Below the pieces are notes generated by a model. The model ran no database searches. It saw nothing but the letters and a program-made list of their open reading frames with translations, and was not told the DNA's origin. The position numbers were made by a program, and so were the translations under genes. A stretch of DNA of 52,044 nucleotides from Eubacteriales bacterium (GTDB taxonomy: Bacteria; Bacillota; Clostridia; Lachnospirales; Lachnospiraceae): NCBI GenBank assembly GCA_030524785.1, contig JAUNFZ010000014.1, positions 1-52,044 of the forward strand, read 5' to 3'. Shown in pieces: positions 10,271 through 19,467 of this stretch. How positions within the stretch are numbered: the stretch's first letter is position 1; each line of letters opens with the position of its first letter.

Positions 10271-10300
10271 ATAATAAAGAGGATGTGTCCGCACATCCTC
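10271..10300 (+). promoter_or_regulatory. -10-like box and perfect 9-bp hairpin before the nitroreductase
   Basis: GAGGATGTG (10279-10287) pairs perfectly with CACATCCTC (10292-10300) across a 4-nt loop, TCCG. TATAAT-like ATAATA lies just upstream, and the nitroreductase starts 44 bp downstream. No T-run follows, so this is more likely a 5' leader structure or operator than a terminator. Confidence 0.5.
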
Positions 10301-10343
10301 ATTGACTGATGATAAGAGAGCTTTTAAAAAGGAGGAACATGAA

Positions 10344-10871
10344 ATGAATGAGACGATCAAAGCAATGGAAGAAAGAAGAAGTATAAGAAAATTTAAACCG
10401 GACATGGTTTCCAGGGAAGACATTGACAAGATCATTGAAGCAGGCCTTTATGCCGCCAGCGGCATGGGAAAGCAGTCCGCGATTATTGTTGCTGTAACAA
10501 ATAAGGAGCTGAGAGACAGATTTTCGGAGGCAAATTGCAGGATCGGAGGATGGAAGGAGGGTTTTGACCCCTTTTATGGTGCTCCGGCAGTGCTGATTGT
10601 TCTGGCAGACAAAAGCTGTGCGACGCATGTCTATGATGGAAGCCTTGTCATGGGGAACATGATGCTTGCCGCCCATTCTCTGGGACTGGGAAGCTGCTGG
10701 ATTCACAGGGCAAAAGAAGAATTTGAAATGGAGGAATACCGAAAGCTTCTTAAAGAGCTGGGAGTTCAGGGGGAATATGAGGGAATTGGACACTGTGTGG
10801 TAGGTTACGCTGACGGAGAACAGCCGAAAGCTGCGCCAAGAAAAGAGGGCAGAGTCTACTACGCAGAATAG
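10344..10871 (+). CDS. Nitroreductase family flavoprotein
   Basis: 175 residues, a compact member of the FMN-dependent nitroreductase family. The N-terminal motif ETIKAMEERRSIRKFKPDMV provides the Arg-Ser-Arg-type phosphate-binding residues for FMN, and the C-terminal half has GLGSCWIHRAKEEF and GYADGEQPK, both typical. It likely reduces nitro or quinone compounds with NAD(P)H in the cytoplasm; the substrate is unknown. GGAGG at 10331-10335 fixes the start at 10344. It is followed closely by the HD-domain gene. Confidence 0.9.
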   Translation: MNETIKAMEERRSIRKFKPDMVSREDIDKIIEAGLYAASGMGKQSAIIVAVTNKELRDRFSEANCRIGGWKEGFDPFYGAPAVLIVLADKSCATHVYDGSLVMGNMMLAAHSLGLGSCWIHRAKEEFEMEEYRKLLKELGVQGEYEGIGHCVVGYADGEQPKAAPRKEGRVYYAE

Positions 10872-10894
10872 ATTGCACCAAAGGAGATGAGAAT

Positions 10895-11467
10895 ATGACG
10901 CCGCAGAAATTTTTGGATATTTTATCGCGGGCTGCGAAACTGAAGACGACTCCGCGCCATTGTTATACAGAGGAAAACAGGATGGAGAGCGTTGCAGACC
11001 ATAGCTGGAGGATTGCACTGATGGCGATGCTTCTGTCCGGGGAGGAAGAATTTCGGGATGCAGATATGGACAGGGTGATCCGTATGTGCCTGATCCACGA
11101 TCTAGGGGAGGCTTTTACCGGAGATATTCCAACCTTTGAAAAGACAGAGCAGGACACCCAAAAAGAGGACGACCTGTTTTTGGCATGGGTTAAAGAATTT
11201 CCCTCTCCGCAGCGGGAGGAATGGATGGAGCTTTTGGAGGAAATGGCACGGCTGGAAACAAAGGAAGCAAAAATCTATAAAGCCATGGACAAGCTGGAGG
11301 CAATCATTTCCCATGATGAGTCGGATATTTCAACCTGGCTTCCTCTGGAGTATGAACTGCAGTTGACGTATGGACAGGAAAATATGCAGTTCTCTGAATA
11401 TTTGAAGGAATTTCGCAGGGAGATTGACGCCCGGACAAAAAAGAAAATAGAAGATGCCACGAAATAA
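10895..11467 (+). CDS. HD-domain phosphohydrolase (YfbR-like)
   Basis: 190 residues. Metal-binding residues of the HD superfamily are visible: H in VADHSW, HD in LIHDLGEAFTGDIP, and the distal Asp in KAMDKLEA. This arrangement fits the YfbR/YGK1-like group, whose characterised members are 5'-deoxynucleotidases. Substrate specificity is inferred from family resemblance only. It has AAAGGAG upstream and sits 23 bp after the nitroreductase, so the two may be cotranscribed. Confidence 0.85.
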   Translation: MTPQKFLDILSRAAKLKTTPRHCYTEENRMESVADHSWRIALMAMLLSGEEEFRDADMDRVIRMCLIHDLGEAFTGDIPTFEKTEQDTQKEDDLFLAWVKEFPSPQREEWMELLEEMARLETKEAKIYKAMDKLEAIISHDESDISTWLPLEYELQLTYGQENMQFSEYLKEFRREIDARTKKKIEDATK

Positions 11468-11549
11468 GAGGCGGATATAAAGTTTTTGTTGAGCTTTTTG
11501 GGGAAAGCGATTAAGATAGTGGTATATCAGAAGAAAGGAATGTGGGCCT

Positions 11550-12725
11550 TTGGGCCCGCAGAAATTATATATGGAACAACTGATGGCTGCGCTGGCGGAA
11601 CATTTAAACGATAATTTCCTGCATGCCACGGTCAGCAAAAAGCGCCGCGGCGGCATACCGGACAGGGTAAAAATCCGTCCGGTGTGCATAAAGGGAGAGA
11701 ACTGTTTTCAGACGGCTGTTTCGGACGGGAAAAAGGAATTTCATAAAAATTACAGAAAAGAGGATTTACTGCAGCAGATCGAGGTATGGCTGAGGGAAGA
11801 CTATAAGCAGATTCAAATGGATGCAGCGGGAGTCTCTCTGCAGGCGCTTGTGAATAAAAAAGGAAAAGCTGCGGTTCGTCTAAGGGAGAACGGTCTTTTC
11901 AAAGAGGCGCCGGCGGCGCAGCACAACCGTCAAAAGCATTATCTTTTGGAGGAGGGAGTCCCTGTCCCCTTTCTTGTAGATCTTGGCGTGATGACTTCGG
12001 AAGGCAGGATTGTGAAGGAGCATTACCGCAAATTCCGCCAGATCAACCGTTTTCTGGAATTTGTAGAGGATGTGCTCCCGGCTTTGGAAAAAGGACGGGA
12101 GATTACCATCGTGGATTTCGGATGCGGGAAGTCCTATTTGACCTTTGCCATGTACTACTATCTTCATGTGAAAAGGGGATATGACGTTCGGATGACCGGC
12201 CTTGATCTGAAACAGGACGTCATAGAGATGTGCAGTGCCCTGGCGGAAAAATATGGATATGATAAGCTGACGTTTCAGACAGGCGATATCGCTTCCTACG
12301 AGGGTGCGGACAGCGTGGATATGGTGGTGACGCTTCATGCCTGCGATACGGCCACCGATTATGCCCTGCAGAAAGCGGTGCAGTGGAAAGCGGATGTGAT
12401 TCTCTCGGTTCCCTGCTGTCAGCATGAACTGAACGGTCAGATTGCAAGCGAGTTGATGCAGCCCGTGCTGAAGTATGGCCTGGTGAAGGAGCGCATGGCT
12501 GCGCTGCTGACGGACGCTTTCCGGGGAAATCTTCTGGAAGAACAGGGATACCAGGTTCAGTTGATGGAGTTTATTGATATGGAGCATACGCCGAAAAATA
12601 TATTAATCCGGGCGGTGCGCAAGCGAAGTGCGAAAAAAGAACCGAACAGACAGCTCTCTGAGTGTATGGCGGCCTGGAATGTGAAGCCGCTGCTGGACGA
12701 GCTGTTGAACGGGAGGGCAAGATGA
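11550..12725 (+). CDS. Class I SAM-dependent methyltransferase
   Basis: About 391 residues. The SAM-binding motif I is IVDFGCGKSYLTFAMYYYL (near the centre), followed by TGLDLKQDVI and TLHACDTATDYAL. The late motif VPCCQHEL is typical of the Methyltransf_32-type family. The substrate is unknown, possibly RNA. The start is uncertain: TTG 11550 has AAAGGA about 10 nt upstream, while ATG 11571 lacks a ribosome binding site. A small GGGCC/GGCCC hairpin covers the TTG. The stop overlaps the next start by 4 nt (ATGA), so the two genes are coupled. Confidence 0.85.
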   Translation: MGPQKLYMEQLMAALAEHLNDNFLHATVSKKRRGGIPDRVKIRPVCIKGENCFQTAVSDGKKEFHKNYRKEDLLQQIEVWLREDYKQIQMDAAGVSLQALVNKKGKAAVRLRENGLFKEAPAAQHNRQKHYLLEEGVPVPFLVDLGVMTSEGRIVKEHYRKFRQINRFLEFVEDVLPALEKGREITIVDFGCGKSYLTFAMYYYLHVKRGYDVRMTGLDLKQDVIEMCSALAEKYGYDKLTFQTGDIASYEGADSVDMVVTLHACDTATDYALQKAVQWKADVILSVPCCQHELNGQIASELMQPVLKYGLVKERMAALLTDAFRGNLLEEQGYQVQLMEFIDMEHTPKNILIRAVRKRSAKKEPNRQLSECMAAWNVKPLLDELLNGRAR

Positions 12726-15175
12726 AAAGAATTATAATCAGAATCGGCGTGCTGCTGTTGGTTTTTCTCGGGTCGGCGGCGCTGTTTTCTCAGATCATGA
12801 ATGATGAAACAAAAATCAGGACGGAAGATATGTCTCAGGCGACGCTTCCGCTGGTTTATATGGTATATAAGGACGTAGAAATGAATCCGCTGCATGGATA
12901 TACCAGGCAGATGGAGGTGACAGAGGTTCGGGATACACTGACGCCGATTTCCACAGAAAGAGATATGGGAATCCGGGTGGAGACCTTTGGCGCGAAGGTG
13001 GAGGATATCTATTTTGAAGTGCTTACCGCCGACGGCGAGGAATCGCTGGAAAATACAAAGGTAACGCAGGTGGTGCAGGGGGAAGATTCGGTGCAGGCTT
13101 CCTTTACTCTGCAGAATCTTATGCGTATGAACCAGGAATATGTTCTGAAGATACAGCTTAAGGTGGACGGCAGGGATGTTTATTACTATACCCGGGTGGT
13201 GCAGCAGGACAGTCTGCATACGAAGGAATACCTGGACTTTGTGATTTCCTTTTCAGAGAAGTGCCTGAACAAAAACGAAGTGGACCGGCTGGCTCTTTAT
13301 ATGGAGCCGGAGGGAGATGTGGATGAAGTAAATCTTTCCTATATGGACATTCACACGACGACAGACCAGCTTGTGTGGGGGGAACTGAATCCCCAGATTT
13401 ATTATAAATCCATACCGGCCATTAAGGAGATTAACGAAACTACGGCCACCATTGTACAGGAATATCTGATCAGCGCACAGAATGAAGAAGGCAATGTGGA
13501 GCTTTACACGGTAAATGAATATTTCCGGCTGAGATATGCGGATGAGACCGTGATGCTTTTGGATTTTGAACGCTATACAAATGAAATCTTTGATCCCGAC
13601 AACGGGGTGCTGACGGATAAGGGGATTAATTTTGGTATCTGCGACAGAGATGTTTCTTATGTGACGGATTCCAGAAACAATTATTTTGCCTTTGTTCTGG
13701 GCGGGGAACTCTGGAGCTACGACGCTTCCTCGGGAAAGCTGGCTCAGGTGTTTACCTTCCGGCAAAAGGGAAATACAGACTACCGCGATATTTACGGCCA
13801 GCATGAGATCAAAGTTCTGAATTTGAGTACCAACGGCAGCATTTACTTTGTTGTGGCAGGATATATGAACCGGGGACGTCACGAGGGAGAGTCCGGAGTG
13901 GCAGTATATTACTATGACGCGTCCTCCGGCGGCATTGAGGAAAAGCTGTTTGTGGACATGGTGCGGTCGTATGATCTGATGAAATCAGACGTACAGGAGG
14001 TTTCTTACATAACGGATGACCAGGAGGACTTTTATCTTCTTGTGGACGGAGATGTATATGAGATCAATCTGACGACCTTTGCAGCGTCAAAGCTTGTGGA
14101 AAACATGAAGCCGGGCTGCTATGCCGGTTCAGAGTCCGGCAGGCATTTTTGCTGGCTGGCGGAGAATGAGGCATACAATTCGCACACGATTAATATATAC
14201 GATCTTGACACGAAGGAAGTTACGTCCATCGCCTGCGGGGAGAATGAGCGCATCCGCATGATCGGATATATGGGCGAAGCGCTGGTATATGGCGTGGCGG
14301 ACGTCTCGGACATTGACGCGGAGCATGAGGGAGACGAACTGTTTCCGATGAAATCTGTGATTATTGTGAACGAGCAGGGCGAACGTGTAAAGGAGTACAG
14401 TGAAACGGGACTTTACGTTACGGAAGCGTCCATAGAAGACAAGCTTTTGACGATGAAACGTATGCGAAAGAGCGGCGGAAACTGGGAGGAAGCGTCGGAC
14501 GACCATATCATTGACAATTCAGGGGACAGTTCCTCTGTGGGAATTACGACGCAGGTAACGGACCGGAAACAGACGGAAATGATTCTTCTTGCGGGAAGCA
14601 ATTATGAACAGCGGACGCCCCAGGTGGTGCGAAGCAGAATGATTGTCCATGAGGACGAACGCAGGGTAAGCATTGAGGCAAAAGAACATAATGAGGAACT
14701 GTACTATGTTTATGCGAAAGGAAAGCTGGACAGCATATTTGAAAATGCCAATACAGCGATTGTGCGCGCAAACGAGCAGTTTGGCGTTGTGGTGGATCAA
14801 AATCAGAGGTATATCTGGGAGCGCGGAAACAAAGCAAACATTGCGGAACTGACCATGGAGCAGATTCCCCAGTGCATACTGAGCGGAACGATGGATATTG
14901 ATTATCTGCAGGAACAGCTTCCGGATAAATGGGTGTTGGATTTAACCGGCTGTGATATGGATTCGGTTCTCTACTTTATCAGCGAGGGCAACGCAGTGCT
15001 GGCGGATACGGTGGACGGCGTGCGCATCCTGATGGGGTACGACCAGTGGGGAAATGTGCGGTTCTATCAGCCCGGCGCGGAGGAATCTTATCTTCTCAGC
15101 GATGTAGATTCTCTAGAGCTGTTTGAAAAATCCGGAAACGTATTTATCGGATTTTTGGATAAACCGAAGGAGTGA
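12722..15175 (+). CDS. Large membrane-anchored extracytoplasmic protein, unknown function
   Basis: 817 residues that I do not recognise. A single N-terminal hydrophobic segment (about residues 4-24) acts as signal or anchor, and the rest is acidic and polar, presumably outside the membrane. The middle (about 300-650) has recurring phrases such as YFAFVLGGELWSYDASSGKL and DLDTKEVTSIACGENERIR. They look like successive beta-propeller blades reporting a value and comparing a state. No catalytic motif is visible. It is translationally coupled to the methyltransferase before it. Confidence 0.8.
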   Translation: MKRIIIRIGVLLLVFLGSAALFSQIMNDETKIRTEDMSQATLPLVYMVYKDVEMNPLHGYTRQMEVTEVRDTLTPISTERDMGIRVETFGAKVEDIYFEVLTADGEESLENTKVTQVVQGEDSVQASFTLQNLMRMNQEYVLKIQLKVDGRDVYYYTRVVQQDSLHTKEYLDFVISFSEKCLNKNEVDRLALYMEPEGDVDEVNLSYMDIHTTTDQLVWGELNPQIYYKSIPAIKEINETTATIVQEYLISAQNEEGNVELYTVNEYFRLRYADETVMLLDFERYTNEIFDPDNGVLTDKGINFGICDRDVSYVTDSRNNYFAFVLGGELWSYDASSGKLAQVFTFRQKGNTDYRDIYGQHEIKVLNLSTNGSIYFVVAGYMNRGRHEGESGVAVYYYDASSGGIEEKLFVDMVRSYDLMKSDVQEVSYITDDQEDFYLLVDGDVYEINLTTFAASKLVENMKPGCYAGSESGRHFCWLAENEAYNSHTINIYDLDTKEVTSIACGENERIRMIGYMGEALVYGVADVSDIDAEHEGDELFPMKSVIIVNEQGERVKEYSETGLYVTEASIEDKLLTMKRMRKSGGNWEEASDDHIIDNSGDSSSVGITTQVTDRKQTEMILLAGSNYEQRTPQVVRSRMIVHEDERRVSIEAKEHNEELYYVYAKGKLDSIFENANTAIVRANEQFGVVVDQNQRYIWERGNKANIAELTMEQIPQCILSGTMDIDYLQEQLPDKWVLDLTGCDMDSVLYFISEGNAVLADTVDGVRILMGYDQWGNVRFYQPGAEESYLLSDVDSLELFEKSGNVFIGFLDKPKE

Positions 15176-15185
15176 CAGAAAAATC

Positions 15186-15230
15186 GCAAGAGAAATGTTA
15201 GAAGGCCCGTGTAAGCGGGCCTATCTTGCA
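15186..15230. terminator. Bidirectional terminator between convergent genes
   Basis: AGGCCCG (15203-15209) pairs perfectly with CGGGCCT (15216-15222). An outer GCAAGA/TCTTGC pair extends the stem. It lies between the 817-residue protein gene and the MATE gene, whose stop codon is inside the hairpin. T-rich sequence flanks it on the right (plus strand). Confidence 0.7.
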
Positions 15231-16564
15231 AATCGCTTTTTGAGAAAATGGTGCGTCATCACGCTGCAGTAGATAAGAGCCAGACCCCAGGCCAGCGGGT
15301 TGGCAAAACAGATTCCTGTGAATCCAAAGAAAGAAACAGCCAGCCAGCCGCCGACGCTTCGGCCGATCAGTTCTCCTACTCCGCTTAAAACAGCGTGGAT
15401 GCTGTAGCCCATCCCCTGCAGAGTATTTCGCATAATCATCAGAGAGCCATGGATAAAGAACAGACAGCTCATGATGGAGAGGTATTGTACCGAAAGACGG
15501 GCGGATTCCCCGGCCTGGGGACCGAGAACGATGCGGGTGAAAGCTTCTTTTCCAAAGAAAATTACCAGCCATGCGGCCACACAATAAAGAACCTGAATAC
15601 AGATGCCGGAGCGGATTCCCTCACGGATGCGGTCAGGACGGCCTGCTCCGTCGTTTTGCCCGGCATAGGTGGCCATGCCCATTCCTACAGATTCCATGGG
15701 AAGGGTAAACATCTGACGTATTTTTTCCCCGGCAGTCTGTCCGGCGATTGCCGCCGTGCCCAGGGAGTTGATTGCACCCTGCATAACAATGGCGCCCAGG
15801 GCAGAGATAGAATATTCAAAGCCCATCGGAAAACCAAGACGGCACAGGTGAAGAAGCTGCGCTGTCCGGGGCCGCCGGCAGCCTTCACTGTTTTTCAGAA
15901 GGTCTGTTTTTCGGACGATCCAGAACAGATTTAAAAGCCCGCTGACTAACTGGGAAAGTACCGTAGCCAAGGCTGCTCCCGCTACGCCCATGGGGATGGG
16001 TACGATAAATACATAATCCAGCAGGATATTTAAAAGGCTGGAAAACAGAAGAAACATTGTGGGCCGTCTGGAATCCCCCGACGCCCGCAGAACTCCGGCG
16101 CAGAAGTTGTAGAGGATTGCCGCCGGGATTCCCAGAAAAATGATCTGTATGTAACGAACCGCGGAGGATAAAATGGCCTCCGGCGTATGTATCATCAAAA
16201 GAAGCGGACGCGCAAGAAGAAACGTTGCGGCCGTCATGAAAATTCCTGTCAGTGTGCAGAGAAAACAGCCGTTCCAGAAGTATTTTTTAAATAAGGCAGC
16301 ATCCTTTGCACCTGTCGATTGAGCCAGGGGGATACCAAAGCCTACGCAGGCGCCCTGGACAAAGCCAAGAATAAGAAAATGAAGGGAATAGGTGGTTCCC
16401 ACTGCGGCGAGGGCGTTTTCGCCTATAAGCCTGCCGACCATAACGGTGTCGGCAAATGAATAGAGCTGCTGAAAAAGCGTTCCGATGACCAGCGGCAGGG
16501 AAAAAAACAGAATCTGCCGGATGGGCTTTCCTGCGGTCAGGTCCATGGTTTTGTGGTTTGACAT
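15221..16564 (-). CDS. MATE family efflux transporter
   Basis: 447 residues, about twelve TM helices. The N-terminal phrase LPLVIGTLFQQLYSFADTVMVGRLIG and the repeated block LGFPMGFEYSISALGAIVMQ in the second half are characteristic of MATE/NorM-like Na+ or H+ coupled multidrug exporters. The start at 16564 is set by GGAGG 7 nt upstream; the longer frame reaches into the promoter. It is divergent from a LysR gene, the usual arrangement for a regulator of an efflux pump. Confidence 0.93.
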   Translation of the reverse strand: MSNHKTMDLTAGKPIRQILFFSLPLVIGTLFQQLYSFADTVMVGRLIGENALAAVGTTYSLHFLILGFVQGACVGFGIPLAQSTGAKDAALFKKYFWNGCFLCTLTGIFMTAATFLLARPLLLMIHTPEAILSSAVRYIQIIFLGIPAAILYNFCAGVLRASGDSRRPTMFLLFSSLLNILLDYVFIVPIPMGVAGAALATVLSQLVSGLLNLFWIVRKTDLLKNSEGCRRPRTAQLLHLCRLGFPMGFEYSISALGAIVMQGAINSLGTAAIAGQTAGEKIRQMFTLPMESVGMGMATYAGQNDGAGRPDRIREGIRSGICIQVLYCVAAWLVIFFGKEAFTRIVLGPQAGESARLSVQYLSIMSCLFFIHGSLMIMRNTLQGMGYSIHAVLSGVGELIGRSVGGWLAVSFFGFTGICFANPLAWGLALIYCSVMTHHFLKKRFAR

Positions 16565-16732
16565 TGCAATTCCTCCAGGGGTTTGTTTAGATGCGGCATC
16601 TGTCATTATTCTACTATCGGCAGTTTTATTTGTAAAATATATAGTTCTAATATTCATATAGTTTAAAATAATGGTATGATACCGGAAAGCAGAGCGGCCG
16701 GGGCAATTTTGCTTTCGGGAAAGGAGTATGCG

Positions 16733-17650
16733 GTGACGTTAGAGCAGATACAATATTTTCATGCAGCCGCCCAGTTTGGAAGTTTCAGCAAAGCTGCGGA
16801 GGCGATACATATCTCGCAGCCCAGTCTTTCGATTGCTGTGCAGAAACTGGAAAAAGAGCTGGGCGTGGAGCTTTTTGCGGCAAAACGCAGAGGGGCTGTC
16901 CTGACGGACGCAGGAAGACTGTTTTTGCAGGATACGCAGAATGTTCTCAGACATCTGGATCTGGCTGTGACCCATATGAGGCAGTTTTCGGAAAAGAACC
17001 GGGCGGAAATACGGATTGCCTATACGGCCAGCCTGGCGGACGCCTACATCCCCAGACTGCTGAAAAGCTTTCTGGCCCGGGAGAGGCAGGGATGCTGCAT
17101 CTATTCGGACGAGATGCCGAGCAGCCAGATTGCCCAGGGAATCCGGGAAGGAAGATTTGATCTGGGGCTTTGCTCGGCCCTTGCCCCCGACCCGGAGCTG
17201 GAAATGATTCCCGTCATGTATCAGCCGTTGTGCCTTTTGCTGCCGATGTCGGAGAATGTGGACGCTTACACCTCTGCGCAGGCTCTGGAGAGAACGGACC
17301 TGATCTGCTACCGCAAAGATTATCCTATGTACCGTCAACTGGCCGGATTGTTTGAAAAATGGCAGGTGTCTCCCCATGTGATTCACTATGCCTACAGCGA
17401 GGATGCCATTGCGCATTTGGTAGAACAGGAGCTGGGAACGGCCATTGTGGCAAAAACAGAGGGACTTGAACGGTATCGCGTGCGAATCCTGTTTCCCGGG
17501 TGGCTGAAGGAGGGGCGCTATATTTATCTGATACATCACAGAACGAGATTGATGTCAAGTGCCGCGCAGATGCTGAAAGAGCAGATCCTTGCAGACTGCG
17601 CGCAGAGGGATTCTCTGAAATTAGAGCCGCAGACAACGGCAGAGTTATAA
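16733..17650 (+). CDS. LysR-family transcriptional regulator
   Basis: 305 residues. The N-terminal winged HTH (TLEQIQYFHAAAQFGSFSKA, then AIHISQPSLSIAVQKLEKELG) is classical LysR; a periplasmic-binding-like effector domain follows. GTG 16733 has AAGGAG at 16721-16726 and gives the normal LysR N-terminus. The 168-bp AT-rich region shared with the divergent MATE gene is the probable binding site, so it likely controls the transporter and itself. Confidence 0.92.
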   Translation: MTLEQIQYFHAAAQFGSFSKAAEAIHISQPSLSIAVQKLEKELGVELFAAKRRGAVLTDAGRLFLQDTQNVLRHLDLAVTHMRQFSEKNRAEIRIAYTASLADAYIPRLLKSFLARERQGCCIYSDEMPSSQIAQGIREGRFDLGLCSALAPDPELEMIPVMYQPLCLLLPMSENVDAYTSAQALERTDLICYRKDYPMYRQLAGLFEKWQVSPHVIHYAYSEDAIAHLVEQELGTAIVAKTEGLERYRVRILFPGWLKEGRYIYLIHHRTRLMSSAAQMLKEQILADCAQRDSLKLEPQTTAEL

Positions 17651-17705
17651 TTTTTAACTGCCGGGAAATTTTTTGCACGGAAAATTTACAGCTGTTCAAT
17701 AGTTT

Positions 17706-17728
17706 ACCTGCAGGTTCCCTGTTATAAT
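17706..17728 (+). promoter_or_regulatory. Extended -10 promoter with a palindromic operator candidate
   Basis: TGTTATAAT (17720-17728) is an extended -10 box (TGN-TATAAT). The perfect palindrome ACCTGCAGGT (17706-17715) sits between it and the expected -35 position, where an autorepressor such as the downstream XRE protein could bind. Confidence 0.5.
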
Positions 17729-17811
17729 GATGCCAGAAGCCAGCCAGACTGCAGCGGGCCGGCTGGAATCAGGAACATATAAAGAGCAGAATAAAAGGGG
17801 GAACAGAGCAT

Positions 17812-18915
17812 ATGAAGATGAACGAGGTGATACGGGCAAAACGCAGGGAACAGAAGATGACCCAGGAACAGGTAGCGGAGTATCTTGGTGTTACCGCTCC
17901 CGCAGTGCATAAATGGGAGAAGGGCAGCGCCTATCCGGATATTACTTTGGTGCCGGCATTGGCAAGACTTCTGCAGATTGATCTGGAAACGCTGTTTTGC
18001 TTCCGGGAAGAACTGACAGAAAAAGAGATTGTGAATTTCCAAAATGAAATGGCCGATACGGTCAAAGAAAGAGGTTTGGAGGCAGGATGCAGCTTTGCGG
18101 AGGAAAAACTGCGGGAATATCCAAACTGCGGCCTGCTTTTCCACGGCGCCGCGCTGATATTGCAGGGCAGCCTGATGATGGCGGATATGCCGGAAAATGA
18201 AAAGAAGAACTACAAAAGAAAACTGATAAACTGGTACGAACGGGCGATGGAGCATGGCGATGAGAAGCTTCGAAATCGGGCCGGCAGTATGGCGGTGGCA
18301 ATGTATTTGGGCGAGGGGCAGGCAGAAAAGGCGCAGGCGATTCTGGATTGCCTGCCGGAGCCGCAGAGCGTGAGAAAATATGTGCAGCAGGCGGATATTT
18401 ACGCAGAGCAGGGAAAAAATGATGAAGCCGCACGACTGCTTTCCCGGGAACTGACGCAGCTTTCAACAGAAGTGCTGGGGATTCTGGACAGGATGGTCGG
18501 GCTGGAACTATCTTTGAGGAATGTGGAAAAGGCGCAGGAGATTGCTGAAAAACTGGAGGAGACGGCAAATGCCCTAGACCAGGGAGGATACATTGGAATG
18601 ATTGGAAAACTCCAGGTGGCAGTAAAAACAAAGAATGTGCAGGCAAGCCTGAATTTGCTGGAAAAAATGCTTTCCTCTGTTTTTGTGCCCTGGAACAGGT
18701 GGGAGTCTGTTTTATATTACCGCATGATTTTGAACGAGGAATTTAAGGAAAAGCAGAGAAATGTGCAAAAAGAAAGCCAGCTTGTCATATTGCCGCCTTT
18801 GCTGGCGGAGCTTGAAAATAACTCAGACTACGATTTTTTGCGGGGCAATGATGAATTTCAGAGAATGTTGGAAAAATACCGCAGACGCAGCTCCCAAAAC
18901 AGTCAGGGGGATTAA
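17812..18915 (+). CDS. XRE-family regulator with helical-repeat C-terminal domain
   Basis: 367 residues. The HTH_3 domain covers residues about 5-60 (KMTQEQVAEYLGVTAPAVHK). The remaining 300 residues are helical, with TPR-like alternation (for example GQAEKAQAILDCLPEPQSV and NVEKAQEIAEKLEETANALD). This layout resembles peptide-responsive regulators (PlcR/Rgg-type), but no adjacent small signalling peptide gene is obvious. GGGGGAAC precedes the ATG. It probably autoregulates through the palindrome upstream. Confidence 0.87.
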   Translation: MKMNEVIRAKRREQKMTQEQVAEYLGVTAPAVHKWEKGSAYPDITLVPALARLLQIDLETLFCFREELTEKEIVNFQNEMADTVKERGLEAGCSFAEEKLREYPNCGLLFHGAALILQGSLMMADMPENEKKNYKRKLINWYERAMEHGDEKLRNRAGSMAVAMYLGEGQAEKAQAILDCLPEPQSVRKYVQQADIYAEQGKNDEAARLLSRELTQLSTEVLGILDRMVGLELSLRNVEKAQEIAEKLEETANALDQGGYIGMIGKLQVAVKTKNVQASLNLLEKMLSSVFVPWNRWESVLYYRMILNEEFKEKQRNVQKESQLVILPPLLAELENNSDYDFLRGNDEFQRMLEKYRRRSSQNSQGD

Positions 18916-18921
18916 AGCAAT

Positions 18922-18959
18922 AAAAAGCAGCCGGAATCATATCAGAACCGGCTGCTTTC
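18922..18959. terminator. Bidirectional terminator, XRE gene / queT
   Basis: AAAGCAGCCGG (18924-18934) pairs perfectly with CCGGCTGCTTT (18948-18958). Runs of A before and T after make it usable on both strands, between convergent genes. Confidence 0.85.
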
Positions 18960-18971
18960 ATATACGCAGTT

Positions 18972-19457
18972 TTATGCAGTTTTAAAAATAACATGTCTGT
19001 ATTTTTCCAGTGCAAACAGAACCACAAATCCCAGCACTCCGCAGGAGAGTACTTCGCCTGCGCCCACACTCAGCATCATCAGTGGAATCGGAAGATTGAT
19101 CCCATATCCGTAGAAAAGAACGAGCGGGACGATCGCCGTATTTGCAATGATCGGGGGGAAAGGCACCAGAAATTTATATTTTCTGACCGCATAGGAACCG
19201 CAGGCTCCGATCAGTGTGGCGATACTTCCGCAGATAATATCCACCGGAATGGCTCCGCCCAGAAAATTTCCGATGACACAGCCCACAAACAATCCGGGAA
19301 TTGCGGCGGGTGTGAAAAACGGCAGGACAGTCAGAGCCTCTGCAAAGCGCACCTGCACCTCTCCGAAGGAAAGCGGCGCGAACACCATCGTGAGTACCAC
19401 ATAGACAGCGGCAATGGCGGCTGCCTGCACAACAAACAGTACTTTTTTGTCTCTCAT
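18972..19457 (-). CDS. queT: QueT-family queuosine precursor transporter
   Basis: 161 residues, five or six TM helices. The conserved stretch FGEVQVRFAEALTVLPFFTP, followed by GLFVGCVIGNFLGGAIPVDI, is diagnostic for QueT, the ECF-type S component that imports preQ0/preQ1 or a related queuosine precursor. The upstream preQ1-I riboswitch independently supports this. ATG 19457 has GGAG 10 nt upstream; a TTG at 19463 is the alternative. No queuosine biosynthesis genes are nearby, which fits salvage from the environment. Confidence 0.93.
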   Translation of the reverse strand: MRDKKVLFVVQAAAIAAVYVVLTMVFAPLSFGEVQVRFAEALTVLPFFTPAAIPGLFVGCVIGNFLGGAIPVDIICGSIATLIGACGSYAVRKYKFLVPFPPIIANTAIVPLVLFYGYGINLPIPLMMLSVGAGEVLSCGVLGFVVLFALEKYRHVIFKTA

Positions 19458-19467
19458 ATTCAATTGT

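Noticed and set aside
10143-10274. Separate 43-codon gene after the Pro-repeat protein
   Set aside because: It has no ribosome binding site and its sequence is explained by the tandem repeat.
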